Source: Tagaea sp. CACIAM 22H2 | GTDB taxonomy: Bacteria > Pseudomonadota > Alphaproteobacteria > CACIAM-22H2 | Direction: 5' to 3' | Assembly: GCA_014444615.1 (NCBI GenBank) | Contig: PVXE01000008.1 | Coordinates: 1-64,000, forward strand | DNA length: 64,000 bases | Shown here: positions 36,616 through 46,041 of the stretch, piece after piece | Numbering within the stretch: the first letter of the stretch is position 1 | Layout: each line of letters opens with the position of its first letter | Notes under the pieces: model-generated | What the model was told of the DNA's origin: nothing | Databases searched by the model: none | What the model saw: the letters and a program-made list of their open reading frames with translations, nothing else | Translations under genes and position numbers: made by a program

Positions 36616-36725
36616 GCCGCTATTCTCCGCTCGCCGCCGGGGTGCGGGCAAGGCGCGAATGAGTCGCGCCGACCGATCCGGTCACATGAACATTCTGCAT
36701 CTTTCCCCCGATCTTTCGCAACCGT

Positions 36726-36755
36726 TTGACGGGCCTAACCGCCCGCCCGTACAAC
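36726..36755 (+). promoter_or_regulatory. Predicted sigma-70 type promoter of the soeABC-like operon
   Basis: TTGACG (36726-36731) and TACAAC (36750-36755) with an 18-bp spacer, about 28 bp before the first start codon at 36784. A GGGAG ribosome-binding site lies between. Prediction by eye only. Confidence 0.45.
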
Positions 36756-36783
36756 GATCCCGGTCATACGGGAGAATCGCGCA

Positions 36784-39624
36784 ATGGATGGGGGCGAACG
36801 GGTCGAACTGTCGAGGCCCGTGGGCGACACGGTCAAGGCGACCACCTGTTATATGTGCGCCTGTCGTTGCGGGATCAAAGTTCATCTCAAAAACGGCCAA
36901 ATCCGCTACATCGAGGGCAACAAAGATCATCCGGTGAACCGCGGCGTGTTGTGCGCCAAGGGTTCGGCCGGGATCATGAACCATTACAGCCCCGCGCGGC
37001 TTAGGAAGCCCTTAAAGCGCGTCGGCGAACGCGGCACGGGCGATTTCGTCGAGATCGAATGGGACGAAGCGCTGGGTTTGCTGACCCAACGTTTGGCCCA
37101 TATCCGCGCGACCGATCCCAAGAAGCTCGCCTTCTTCACCGGCCGCGACCAAAGCCAGTCTTTGACGGGCTGGTGGGCCAATCAATTCGGCACCCCCAAT
37201 TTTGCGGCGCATGGCGGCTTCTGCTCGGTCAATATGGCCGCCGCCGGGCTCTACACCATCGGCGGCTCGTTCTGGGAGTTCGGCGAGCCCGATTGGGACC
37301 ATGCCGAGTACTTCCTTATGTTCGGCGTGGCCGAGGATCACGATTCCAATCCGATAAAAGCGGGCATCGCCAAGCTGAAGGCGCGCGGCGCCAAATTCGT
37401 ATCGGTCAATCCGGTCAAGACCGGCTATCAGGCCGTCGCCGACGAATGGATCGGCATCGCGCCGGGCACCGACGGTTTGCTCGTGATGGCGCTGATTCAC
37501 GAGCTTCTCAAAGCCGACAAGATCGACCTCGATTTTTTAGTGAAATACACCAACGCGCCATGGCTGGTGCGTGAGCACGATGGCTTGTTCGCGCGCGATG
37601 CGGCGGGCAACCCGCTATGCTGGGATTCGCGCACGAACGCGCCCGCGAGCGCGCTTTCGGTCGACGTGCAGCCCGCCTTGGTCGGCGAATTCACGCTCGC
37701 CGACGGCACCAAAGCGACGCCGGCCTTCGAGTTGATGGCGCGGCGTTACTTGTCGCCCGATTACGCGCCCGAAGCGGTCGAAGCGCAATGCGGCGTGTCC
37801 GCCGAAACGATCAAGCGCATCGCGGCGGAACTCGCACACGCGGCATTCGAAAAGCAGATCGTGCTCGATCAGCCCTGGACCGATTGGGCTGGGCGCCGCC
37901 ACGAAAAGACCGTGGGCCGACCGGTGTCGATGCACGCGATGCGCGGCATCTCGGCCCATTCCAACGGCTTTCAAACCTGCCGCGCGATCCATGTGCTGCA
38001 GATCCTGCTCGGCGCCATCGATGGGCCGGGGGCGTGGCGCTATAAATCGCCCTTCCCGCGCCCCTGCCCGCCGGGGCCGAAGCCCACCGGCAAGCCCGAG
38101 CAAGTCGCCCCCAACAAGCCGATGGGCGGCATGCCGCTCGGCTTCACGCTGGGGCCGGAAGACCTGCTGCTCGACCGCGACGGCAAGCCGATGCGCATCG
38201 ACAAGGCGTATTCTTGGGAATCGCCGATCGCCGCACACGGGCTGATGCATATGGTGATCGCCAATGCCTGGGCGGGCGATCCCTACGAGATCGACACGCT
38301 GTTCATGTACATGGCGAACATGGCGTGGAACTCGTCGATGAACTCGTCGGGCACGATGCGCATGCTGACCGACAAGAAGGAAGACGGCAGCTATCGCATT
38401 CCCTTCATCGTCTACGCCGATGCTTACGCCAGCGAGACGGTCGCCTATGCCGATCTCGTCCTGCCCGACACGACGTATCTGGAGCGCTGGGATTGCATCT
38501 CGCTGCTCGACCGGCCGATCGGCTCGGCCGAAGGTCCGGGCGACGCGATCCGCCAACCGGTGGTGAAACCCGATCGCGATGTGCGCCCCTTCCAGGACGT
38601 GCTGATCGATCTGGGCGCGCGGCTCAAACTGCCGGGCTTCACCGAAGCCGACGGCAAGGCGAAATTCCCCGGCGGCTATGCCGACTACATCGTCAACCAT
38701 CAGCGCAAACCCGGCGTGGGGCCGCTCGCCGGTTTCCGCGGGGTTGACGGCAGCAAGTCGGGCGTGGGCGAGCCCAATCCCGACCAGTTGCAGCGCTATA
38801 TCGAGAATGGCGCGTTCTGGCGCCACCATCTGGAACCGGATCAGCTCTATTACAAGCATGCGAATAAGGGCTATCTCGACGCGGCCGTGAAACTGGGCCT
38901 CATCGACAAGCCCGACCAGATCGTCATGCAGATCTATTCCGAACCCTTGCAGCGTTTCCGCAACGCCGCACGCGGGATCGGCCCCGTGCCTTGCCCGCCC
39001 GAACATCGCGCGCGCATCGAAGCCTATTGCGACCCGCTGCCCTTCTGGTACGCGCCCTTCGAAGGCGAGCGCATCGCGAAGGATCAGTTCCCGCTGCACG
39101 CCATCACGCAGCGCCCGATGCCGATGTACCATTCCTGGGGCTCGCAGAACGCGTGGCTGCGCCAGATTCTGAACGAGAACCGGCTCTACGTGCATCGCGA
39201 AACGGCGAAGGCGCACGGTCTCGACGACGGCGATTGGGTCTGGATCGTGTCGCATCACGGCCGCGTGAAGGCGCAGATCAAAACGATGGAGGGCGTGAAC
39301 CCGCTCACCGTCTGGACCTGGAACGCGATCGGCAAGCGCAAGGGTGCGTGGAACCTCTCCGAAGATTCGCGCGAAGCCAACAAGGGCTTCCTGCTGAACC
39401 ACGCGATCTCGGAACTTCTGCCGGCCAAAGACGGCGAAGGCCGCATATCGAATTCCGATCCGATCACCGGCCAGGCCGCGTGGTTCGATCTGCGCGTACG
39501 GCTGGAAAAAGCCGATCCGGTTGAAGCGGGCGTGACCGCGCCGCTGCACCCCGCGCTGGGAACACCGCCCAACATGCCCGCCCGCCCCAACATTTTGCGC
39601 TACGGCAAGGAATTCCGCCGATGA
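36784..39624 (+). CDS. soeA: Molybdopterin oxidoreductase, SoeA-like catalytic subunit
   Basis: 946-residue DMSO-reductase-family catalytic subunit. An N-terminal [4Fe-4S] site is formed by C22, C25, C29 and C57 (CYMCACRCG ... VLCAKG); a probable Mo-coordinating cysteine is C147 in HGGFCSVNM; bis-MGD-binding segments follow. There is no twin-arginine signal, so the enzyme should be cytoplasmic. With the following ferredoxin-type and DmsC-type subunits this fits SoeABC, the cytoplasmic sulfite dehydrogenase, better than the periplasmic thiosulfate or polysulfide reductases. Substrate assignment is inference, helped by the nearby persulfide dioxygenase-like gene. Confidence 0.85.
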   Translation: MDGGERVELSRPVGDTVKATTCYMCACRCGIKVHLKNGQIRYIEGNKDHPVNRGVLCAKGSAGIMNHYSPARLRKPLKRVGERGTGDFVEIEWDEALGLLTQRLAHIRATDPKKLAFFTGRDQSQSLTGWWANQFGTPNFAAHGGFCSVNMAAAGLYTIGGSFWEFGEPDWDHAEYFLMFGVAEDHDSNPIKAGIAKLKARGAKFVSVNPVKTGYQAVADEWIGIAPGTDGLLVMALIHELLKADKIDLDFLVKYTNAPWLVREHDGLFARDAAGNPLCWDSRTNAPASALSVDVQPALVGEFTLADGTKATPAFELMARRYLSPDYAPEAVEAQCGVSAETIKRIAAELAHAAFEKQIVLDQPWTDWAGRRHEKTVGRPVSMHAMRGISAHSNGFQTCRAIHVLQILLGAIDGPGAWRYKSPFPRPCPPGPKPTGKPEQVAPNKPMGGMPLGFTLGPEDLLLDRDGKPMRIDKAYSWESPIAAHGLMHMVIANAWAGDPYEIDTLFMYMANMAWNSSMNSSGTMRMLTDKKEDGSYRIPFIVYADAYASETVAYADLVLPDTTYLERWDCISLLDRPIGSAEGPGDAIRQPVVKPDRDVRPFQDVLIDLGARLKLPGFTEADGKAKFPGGYADYIVNHQRKPGVGPLAGFRGVDGSKSGVGEPNPDQLQRYIENGAFWRHHLEPDQLYYKHANKGYLDAAVKLGLIDKPDQIVMQIYSEPLQRFRNAARGIGPVPCPPEHRARIEAYCDPLPFWYAPFEGERIAKDQFPLHAITQRPMPMYHSWGSQNAWLRQILNENRLYVHRETAKAHGLDDGDWVWIVSHHGRVKAQIKTMEGVNPLTVWTWNAIGKRKGAWNLSEDSREANKGFLLNHAISELLPAKDGEGRISNSDPITGQAAWFDLRVRLEKADPVEAGVTAPLHPALGTPPNMPARPNILRYGKEFRR

Positions 39625-40352
39625 CCGCCTATACGCAAGGCACCAAACGACTGGGGCTAGTCATCGACCTCGACACCTGCGTCGGCTGTCACGCCTGCGC
39701 GGTGAACTGCAAGGAATGGAACACCGGCGGCCATTCGGCCCCCTTGCCCGATCGCGACCCCTATGGCGCCGATCCGGCGGGCGTGTGGTTCAACCGCATC
39801 CACACATTCGAAGCTGGCGAAGGCCCGACGAGCCGCACCGTCCATTTCCCGAAATCGTGTCTCCATTGCGCTGAGCCGCTTTGCGTCACCGTCTGCCCGA
39901 CGGGCGCTTCGTATAAGCGCACCGAAGACGGCATCGTGCTGGTCAACGCCGATACGTGCATCGGCTGCAAGCTGTGCTCCTGGGCCTGCCCTTACGGGGC
40001 GCGCGAATTCGACGACGACGACGGCGTGATGAAGAAATGCACCCTGTGCGTCGACAAGATCTACAACGAAACGCTGCCCGAGGCCGAGCGCGTGCCCGCT
40101 TGCGTATCGACCTGCCCCGCCTCGGCGCGGCATTTTGGCGATTTGGGCGATCCCGATTCGGCCGTGTCGCAGCTCGTCGCCGAACGCGGCGGCTATGAAT
40201 TGATGCCCGAAATGGGCTACGCGCCGACCAATCGCTATCTGCCGCCGCGCGCCGCGAAGACCGCGAAGACCTGCGCCTCCCTCGAACCCAAAATCGATCC
40301 CAACGCGCTGCACCCCGTGCTGCGCTGGGTCGACAAATTCTTGTCGCGCTGA
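39621..40352 (+). CDS. soeB: 4Fe-4S ferredoxin-type electron-transfer subunit, SoeB-like
   Basis: 243-residue iron-sulfur subunit with four cysteine clusters: CVGCHACAVNC (from C20), CLHCAEPLCVTVC, CIGCKLCSWAC and CTLCVDKI with PACVSTC, predicting four [4Fe-4S] centres as in DmsB/PsrB/SoeB. It carries electrons between the Mo subunit and the membrane anchor. Its ATG overlaps the SoeA-like stop (ATGA). No signal peptide. Confidence 0.92.
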   Translation: MTAYTQGTKRLGLVIDLDTCVGCHACAVNCKEWNTGGHSAPLPDRDPYGADPAGVWFNRIHTFEAGEGPTSRTVHFPKSCLHCAEPLCVTVCPTGASYKRTEDGIVLVNADTCIGCKLCSWACPYGAREFDDDDGVMKKCTLCVDKIYNETLPEAERVPACVSTCPASARHFGDLGDPDSAVSQLVAERGGYELMPEMGYAPTNRYLPPRAAKTAKTCASLEPKIDPNALHPVLRWVDKFLSR

Positions 40353-40354
40353 AA

Positions 40355-41302
40355 ATGCACCCCGCTCTTTCCGTCATCGTTTTCACGACCGCGTCGGGTG
40401 CGGGCTACGGCCTGCTCGCGTTGATCGGCTTGTTCAACGCGCTGGGCTTGATTCCCGCCGCGTCGTGGTTCGGCTTCTGGTCGCTGGGCTTGGCGCTGAT
40501 CCTGATCGCGGGCGGCTTGCTGACCTCGACCGCGCATCTAGGCCATCCCGAACGCGCGTGGCGTGCGGTCAGTCAGGTCCGCACCTCTTGGCTCAGCCGC
40601 GAGGGTGTCGCGGCGCTGCTGACCTTCCTACCCTTCGGCGCGTTCGGCATCGCCTGGGTGTTCTTCGCCAAGACCGAAGGCGTATGGGCCCTGCCGGGCC
40701 TGATCGCGGCTTTCGGATCGGCGGTCACCGTCTTCACCACGGCGATGATCTATCGTTCGCTGAAGCCAATCCATCAATGGCACAACAAACATACCGTGCC
40801 GGTCTATCTGGCACTGTCGCTGGCGACGGGTGCCGTGCTGCTCAACGCGCTGACGCTGATTTGGGGCCATCCGCAGAAAGCCGTCGGCGCGGCCGCACTT
40901 ATCGCGCTGCTGCTGGGCTATTGGGTCAAGCGCCGCTACTGGCATTTCATCGATATGACGAAATCCGCCTCGACGCCCGAAAGCGCCACCGGCTTGGGTG
41001 CGCGCGGCAAGGTACGGCTGTTCGAAGCGCCGCACCAAGCGGACAATTATCTGATGCGCGAAATGGGCTTCCAGGTCGCGCGCAAACACGCCGCGAAGCT
41101 GCGCAATATCGCGGTGCAGACGCTGTTCGTCGGCCCGCTGATTTTGACGGTGCTGGCTTTGGTGCTGCCCGGCCCCGCCGCCGCCTTCGCCGCCGCGTTG
41201 GCGGCGGCGAGTGCGACATTGGGGGTGGGCGTGGAGCGCTGGCTGTTCTTCGCCCAAGCGAAGCACAGCGTGACGCTCTATTACGGCGCCACGGAAGTCT
41301 GA
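40355..41302 (+). CDS. soeC: DmsC-like membrane anchor subunit, SoeC-like
   Basis: 315-residue integral membrane protein with about eight hydrophobic helices, of the DmsC family that anchors molybdoenzymes and exchanges electrons with quinone. LGHPERAWRAVSQVRTSWLSREG is the conserved DmsC loop. It begins 2 bp after the SoeB-like stop, completing a three-gene operon, and ends 4 bp before the convergent TRAP permease gene. Confidence 0.9.
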   Translation: MHPALSVIVFTTASGAGYGLLALIGLFNALGLIPAASWFGFWSLGLALILIAGGLLTSTAHLGHPERAWRAVSQVRTSWLSREGVAALLTFLPFGAFGIAWVFFAKTEGVWALPGLIAAFGSAVTVFTTAMIYRSLKPIHQWHNKHTVPVYLALSLATGAVLLNALTLIWGHPQKAVGAAALIALLLGYWVKRRYWHFIDMTKSASTPESATGLGARGKVRLFEAPHQADNYLMREMGFQVARKHAAKLRNIAVQTLFVGPLILTVLALVLPGPAAAFAAALAAASATLGVGVERWLFFAQAKHSVTLYYGATEV

Positions 41303-41306
41303 CACG

Positions 41307-42584
41307 TCACATCAGGACGCTCGGCAGCCATGTCACCGTCGCCGGCCAGAGCGACAGCAGCGCGAAGAAGCCGATCATCGCCCAGATGAAGGGCAATGAA
41401 ACGCGCACGAACTCCTCGAAGCTGCACTTCATGATGCCGCATACCGTGTACATGATCACGCCGACGGGCGGCGTGTTGCCGCCGAAGGTGATCAGAATGA
41501 CGATCACGACGCCGACGTGGACCGGGTCGAAGCCCTGCGCGATCAAGGCGGGCAGCAGCAACGGCGTCAGCAGCAGCACGTTGACCGTCGCCTCCATGAT
41601 CATGCCCGCGACGAACAAAATCGCCAGCACCAGGAATAGCGTCATATAGGGGCTGTCGAAACCGGCCAGCATGTCGCTGAATGCCTGCGGCCCCTGTTCC
41701 AGAATGATGACGTGGCCCAGCGCCGCCGCCATCACGATGATCAGCATAACCATGCCCAGATCGTGGACCGAATGGCGCACCGCCTCGCAGAAGGCGGGCC
41801 AGGTCATCTCGCGATGCACGGCCAAGCCGACGAACAGCGCATAGACGACGACGATCGCGCCCGCTTCGGTCGCCGTGAATGCGCCGAAACGGAATCCGGC
41901 CAGCAGGAACACAGGGAACATCAACGCCCAGAAGCATTCCTTGCCGGCCTTCAACACCTCGGACAGCGTCGGGCGTTCGGTCAACTCGGGCGCATAGCCT
42001 TCGCGTCGAGCGATATAGGCGACCACGCTCATGATGACGACCGTCATTAGAATGCCGGGGATGACGCCGCCGATCAGCAGGCCGCCGACCGACACCTCGT
42101 TGACGAAGCCGAAAAGCACCAAACCGATCGACGGCGGAATCGTCGCCGTGATGACGGAGCTGAACGCGATCGAACAAGCGGCGAAGCCCTTCGAATAACC
42201 GCGCTTGATCATCGCGGGGCCGAGCAGACGCGCTTCCATCGCCGCGTCGGCGACGGCCGATCCGCAAATGCCGCCCATCAGCATCGACAGCACCACCGCG
42301 ACTTGGGCGAGTCCGCCGGCCATCCAGCCCGTCAGCAGCCGCGCGAAGCGCAGCAAACGTTCGGTGATGCCCGACGTATTCATCAAATTGCCGCCCAAGA
42401 TGAAGAAAGGCACGGCGAGCAGCGGATAGGATTGCGTGACGGCATACATGCGCTCGATCGCCACGCTGGCGGGCATGTAGTCGCCGAACATGTAAGCGGG
42501 CGCGGAGGCGAGCGCCAGCGCGAACGCCACCGGCATGTTCATCGCGAGGAACAGGGCGAAAAGCAGTCCGACAAGCGTCAGCAT
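41307..42584 (-). CDS. dctM: TRAP transporter large permease (DctM)
   Basis: 425-residue, 12-helix permease of the tripartite ATP-independent periplasmic family, importing an organic acid-type solute with sodium or protons. LFALFLAMNMPVAFALALAS, GGICGSAVADAAM and TIPPSIGLVLFGF are typical. Start is the ATG at 42584 overlapping the small-permease stop (TGATG); a GTG one codon upstream is also possible. Confidence 0.94.
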   Translation of the reverse strand: MLTLVGLLFALFLAMNMPVAFALALASAPAYMFGDYMPASVAIERMYAVTQSYPLLAVPFFILGGNLMNTSGITERLLRFARLLTGWMAGGLAQVAVVLSMLMGGICGSAVADAAMEARLLGPAMIKRGYSKGFAACSIAFSSVITATIPPSIGLVLFGFVNEVSVGGLLIGGVIPGILMTVVIMSVVAYIARREGYAPELTERPTLSEVLKAGKECFWALMFPVFLLAGFRFGAFTATEAGAIVVVYALFVGLAVHREMTWPAFCEAVRHSVHDLGMVMLIIVMAAALGHVIILEQGPQAFSDMLAGFDSPYMTLFLVLAILFVAGMIMEATVNVLLLTPLLLPALIAQGFDPVHVGVVIVILITFGGNTPPVGVIMYTVCGIMKCSFEEFVRVSLPFIWAMIGFFALLSLWPATVTWLPSVLM

Positions 42585-43087
42585 CACATCACCTCGCGCG
42601 CTTCGTCGCCGGCGGGCCGGATATCCTCGCCGCGCAAGCGCTTCATCAAATGGTCGATCAGCGTGATCAACAGCAGCGCGAATCCAACCGGCAATGCCGC
42701 CGTGGCAACCGCCGATGTGACTCCGGTGATCGGCAGCGGACGCATGCCCGTCACCTTCGCGAACAAATATCCGTAATAGACGAGCGCCGCGATCATCGCG
42801 CCCGCGAGCAGGACGTTGACGACTTCCAGCAGCCGCCGGGCCCCGGCGGGCAGGAAATTCGCCAGCATGTCGACGCTGAAATGCCCGGCCTTCTTAAGCG
42901 TGAGATCGGCGGCGAAGACGCAGAGCCAGACATAGGCGGCTTGCGTCACCTCGATCGCCCAGATGACGGGCGACCCGAAATAGCGCCCGATCGACGCGAC
43001 GACGACGAGCGCGACGATAACGCAGAGCAGCGTGCCCGCAGCGACCATTTCGGCCCTGCGGATCGTCTCGAGTGCGGAAGTCCACAT
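42584..43087 (-). CDS. dctQ: TRAP transporter small permease (DctQ)
   Basis: 167-residue protein with four hydrophobic helices and the family pattern VTQAAYVWLCVFAADLTLKKAGHFSVDML. It bridges the binding protein and the large permease. Downstream of the binding-protein gene by 76 bp and coupled to dctM. Confidence 0.92.
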   Translation of the reverse strand: MWTSALETIRRAEMVAAGTLLCVIVALVVVASIGRYFGSPVIWAIEVTQAAYVWLCVFAADLTLKKAGHFSVDMLANFLPAGARRLLEVVNVLLAGAMIAALVYYGYLFAKVTGMRPLPITGVTSAVATAALPVGFALLLITLIDHLMKRLRGEDIRPAGDEAREVM

Positions 43088-43163
43088 GACGGCGATTCCC
43101 GTTGATGTTCGCCCGGCGACGCCGCCCGCCCCGGCGAAGGGACGGACGGCGCGCGGGATAGCG

Positions 43164-44135
43164 TTACTGACCGATTGCCTTGCGGGCTTCCTCCACCGGC
43201 GCGGTCAGGCCGAGCTCGGCGTAGATCGGCTTTACGGCCTCGCGGAACGGGGTCTTGTCGACCTGCGTCACGCGCACGCCGCGCTTACGGATGTCGGCGA
43301 AGATTTCCTCCGCCTGCTCCACGTTGGCCTTGAGAGCGGCGGCCCCCGCCTTCTTGGCTTCCTCCATCACGATCTGGCGATGCGCGGCGGGCAGCGACTG
43401 CAGCCACTTCTCGCCGACGATCAGGCCGGACATCAGATAGATGTGCTCGGTCAACGTGATGTCGGTCACGACTTCGTAAAGACGCGCACCCCGGATCGCG
43501 GCGGGCTGGGCCTCGGCGGCGTCGATCACGCCGGTCTGGATCGACGGATAGACTTCCGCCCAAGCCATCGGCGTCGGCGTGGCCCCCATCGCGCCGATCG
43601 TCTTGAGCCACAGCGGCTCTCCGATCGTGCGCATACGCACGCCGCGCAGATCGGCGGGCGTCTTGATCGGCTTCTTGGTCAGCATGTGGCGCGCGCCCTG
43701 GTACCAATTGAATGACAGCAGGCGCAGGCCAGTCTTGTTGACCAGCTCGGTGTTCCACTTCTCGAAGGTCGGCGTGTCGACGAACTTGGCGAGCTGCTCG
43801 ACGCTGTCGAACGCGTAGGGCGCCACGAGCGCGTTGAATTGCGGCACGAACGGCGCCATGCGCGAGCCTTCGACGAAGGTGCCGACATTGGCGCCGGCCT
43901 GGGCCTGGTCCATCATGTTCTGCGTGTCGCCGAGCTGCGAATTCGGGAAGATCAGAACTTCGACTTCCTTGTTCGTGCGCGCCTCGACGTCGCGCTTCAT
44001 CTGTTGCGCGGCGATGATCAGCGGATCGTTGGGGGCGAGCACCGCGCCCAGGCGCAGCGTCGACTTCGCCTCGGCGCCGGCGGCGGCGAACATGGCCAGC
44101 GCCAGAGCGCCGCAAAGCGTGGAAATTTTCCGCAT
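43164..44135 (-). CDS. dctP: TRAP transporter substrate-binding protein (DctP)
   Basis: 323-residue periplasmic binding protein with a signal peptide (about 1-23, ending AEAK). RLGAVLAPNDPLIIAAQQMKRDVEARTNKEVEV and GVRMRTIGEPLWLKTIGAMGATPTPMAWAEVYPSIQTGVIDAAE are DctP-type; the conserved arginine in the VRMRT segment normally salt-bridges the ligand carboxylate, so the substrate is probably an organic acid. The ligand is unknown. Confidence 0.93.
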   Translation of the reverse strand: MRKISTLCGALALAMFAAAGAEAKSTLRLGAVLAPNDPLIIAAQQMKRDVEARTNKEVEVLIFPNSQLGDTQNMMDQAQAGANVGTFVEGSRMAPFVPQFNALVAPYAFDSVEQLAKFVDTPTFEKWNTELVNKTGLRLLSFNWYQGARHMLTKKPIKTPADLRGVRMRTIGEPLWLKTIGAMGATPTPMAWAEVYPSIQTGVIDAAEAQPAAIRGARLYEVVTDITLTEHIYLMSGLIVGEKWLQSLPAAHRQIVMEEAKKAGAAALKANVEQAEEIFADIRKRGVRVTQVDKTPFREAVKPIYAELGLTAPVEEARKAIGQ

Positions 44136-44206
44136 TTCTATCCTCCCGATTTTCTTGCTTGGGTTGACTCACTCGACGACAGCGCCGGCCTGCCTCCGTC
44201 CGGCGC

Positions 44207-44989
44207 CTATTTCCGGTCGCGCTGGGCGCGGCGCGGCGGCCCCTCGCCTTCGACCGCGAAATATCCTTTGTTCTCGCCCATCAGGACCTCGACGCTGGCG
44301 AACAGCCCGCGCAGATGGGCGCGCAACGCTTCGGTGGCGCCGCGCAGGTCGCGGCGGATCACGCCGTCCACGATCGCGGCGTGTTCGGTCAGGATCGCCG
44401 CGAGCTTCACCTCGCGGCGGATGATCAAATGGCGCACGCGGTCCATCTGCGCTTTCGCGTTCTCGACGACCGGCCAGACCGCCGGATGCCCGGCGATCGC
44501 CATCATGAAGGCGTGCATCGCCTCGTCCGCCGCGAAAAAAGCGTCCAGATCCCCCGCCTTCTTGCTCGCACGCTGCACGTCGAGAAAGCCGCGCAGCCGC
44601 GCGGCGGCGGCGGCATCGAGCCGGTCGATCGCGCCGCCCAGCGCCGCGCACTCCAGCGATTCGCGAACGAACTGGCTGTCGTAGACTTCCGCCAAGTCGA
44701 TCGGCGCCACGAACGAGCCGAATTGCGGATAGATATCGACGAGCCCTTCGTCGGCGAGCTTGATCATCGCCTCGCGCACGGGCGTGCGGCTCACGCCTAG
44801 GCTCGCGGAAAGCTCGGCCTCCGACAGCGGGGCGCGTGGCACAAGGCGGCCGTCGACGATTTCCCGGCGCAGATACTGATAGGCTTGCTGCGCGATCGTC
44901 ACGCGCCGCTCGGCGACGAAAAGGGGCTTGCGCCTGGGCGCCGCCGCCTTCGCCGCAGCTTTGCCGCCGCTCGCCGTTCCCGTCCGCAT
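44207..44989 (-). CDS. GntR family transcriptional regulator (FCD subfamily)
   Basis: 260 residues. A basic N-terminal extension precedes the winged helix (about 25-95, LVPRAPLSEAELSASLGVSRTPVREAMIKL); the FCD domain follows (EVYDSQFVRESLECAALGGAI, FFAADEAMHAFMMAIAGHPAVW, LTEHAAIVDGVIRRD). It is upstream of dctP on the same strand, 71 bp apart, and probably controls the TRAP operon and possibly its own promoter through the palindrome at 45033. Confidence 0.92.
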   Translation of the reverse strand: MRTGTASGGKAAAKAAAPRRKPLFVAERRVTIAQQAYQYLRREIVDGRLVPRAPLSEAELSASLGVSRTPVREAMIKLADEGLVDIYPQFGSFVAPIDLAEVYDSQFVRESLECAALGGAIDRLDAAAAARLRGFLDVQRASKKAGDLDAFFAADEAMHAFMMAIAGHPAVWPVVENAKAQMDRVRHLIIRREVKLAAILTEHAAIVDGVIRRDLRGATEALRAHLRGLFASVEVLMGENKGYFAVEGEGPPRRAQRDRK

Positions 44990-45032
44990 CGTCGCGTTCC
45001 CCCGGCTTCCCGCCGTTTCCCGATTAAAGCAC

Positions 45033-45050
45033 TACCATACTAGTACGGTA
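45033..45050. promoter_or_regulatory. Palindromic operator upstream of the GntR gene
   Basis: TACCATACTAGTACGGTA is an 18-bp palindrome with one mismatched pair, centred on CTAG, located 44-61 bp before the GntR start codon. Short AT-rich dyads of this form are typical FCD-GntR operators, so autoregulation is likely. Confidence 0.6.
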
Positions 45051-45100
45051 TTGAGTCAACAGCCGCGTGCCACTTCATCGGAATACCACTTCCGGATAAC

Positions 45101-45131
45101 GAAAAAGGCCGGCGGAAGTACCGCCGGCCTT
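45101..45131 (-). terminator. Rho-independent terminator of the RraA-like gene
   Basis: On the minus strand, a perfect 11-bp stem AAGGCCGGCGG/CCGCCGGCCTT (45121-45131 with 45105-45115) and a 5-base loop are followed by a run of T. It begins 39 bp after the RraA-like stop codon and separates that gene from the GntR/TRAP unit downstream. Confidence 0.88.
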
Positions 45132-45170
45132 CGATATTTGCTGCGCCGGAATTCCCGGCGAGATACGGGC

Positions 45171-45914
45171 TTACCTGCGCTTCTTCTTTTTCTTCTCGGC
45201 TTCGAACGCGGCGGCCATCTCGGCTTCCGGCGGATAGAGGCCGAAGATCGACTGCCCCTTCATCACGCGCTTTTCGACGAAGTTCTCGAACTCCGTCATG
45301 CGCGTCGCTTCTTCGGCGATCTCGTCGGCGAGGTGCGCGGGGATCACCGCCACCGCTTCGCCGTCGCCCACGATCACATCGCGCGGATAGACCGCGACGT
45401 CGCCGCAGCCGATCGGGTTGTCGATGTCGAGCGCGTGGTGACGCGTGAGGTTCGTCGGCGACGACGGGCGATTGGCATAGGCCGGGAAGCCCAATTCGAC
45501 GATCGCCGGCGTGTCGCGGAAGCCGCCGTCGGTGACCACGCCCGCCACGCCGCGCTTCATCAGGCGCGTGACGAGAATATTGCCGGCCGACGCGGCCAGC
45601 GGGTCCTTGCGCGAGTCGATCACGAACACGCAGCCCGGCGGGCATTGTTCGATCGCCACGCGCTGCGGATGCTTGCGGCCCGCGAAACCCGAGATCACGT
45701 CCAGATCCTCGCGCGCAGGGATGTAGCGCAGCGTGAACGCCTCGCCCACCATGTTGGGACGGCGCTTGCCGACAGGGGCGACGGGGAATACGCCCTGCAT
45801 CACGACGTTGCGGAAGCCCTTCTTCATCAGGGCGGTCGACAGGGTGGCGATGCTGACTTTCGACAGTGCCGCGCGCGTTTTCGCGGAAAGCGGTTTGTTG
45901 GCCATGTTCCTCAC
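45171..45914 (-). CDS. RraA family protein (aldolase/decarboxylase-like)
   Basis: 247-residue member of the RraA/HMG aldolase superfamily. The conserved core is visible as NILVTRLMKRGVAGVVTDGG with the following FRD, the G-x20-R-D type motif that in the aldolases binds the metal and substrate. Homologues include regulators of RNase E and 4-carboxy-4-hydroxy-2-oxoadipate aldolases; beside a TRAP transporter an enzymatic role on an oxo-acid is more likely. Start may be GTG 45914 or ATG 45905. A poly-Lys tail (EAEKKKKKRR) is unusual. Confidence 0.82.
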   Translation of the reverse strand: MRNMANKPLSAKTRAALSKVSIATLSTALMKKGFRNVVMQGVFPVAPVGKRRPNMVGEAFTLRYIPAREDLDVISGFAGRKHPQRVAIEQCPPGCVFVIDSRKDPLAASAGNILVTRLMKRGVAGVVTDGGFRDTPAIVELGFPAYANRPSSPTNLTRHHALDIDNPIGCGDVAVYPRDVIVGDGEAVAVIPAHLADEIAEEATRMTEFENFVEKRVMKGQSIFGLYPPEAEMAAAFEAEKKKKKRR

Positions 45915-46041
45915 GCTACCGCCGCAACAGCGCGGCGATCATTTTGATGTTGTGCGCAAGTCAGTAGCACAAGGCTTCGCAAACGACCAGCGCGCGCGAT
46001 CTTTTCGCCGGGGATTCAGTGCAACCGTTTGTCCCGCCCGA

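Noticed and set aside
37615..39549. A 644-codon open frame antisense to the SoeA-like gene
   Set aside because: The plus-strand gene has clear cofactor motifs; the antisense translation is Arg/His/Ala-rich without any domain, as expected of a shadow frame in GC-rich DNA.
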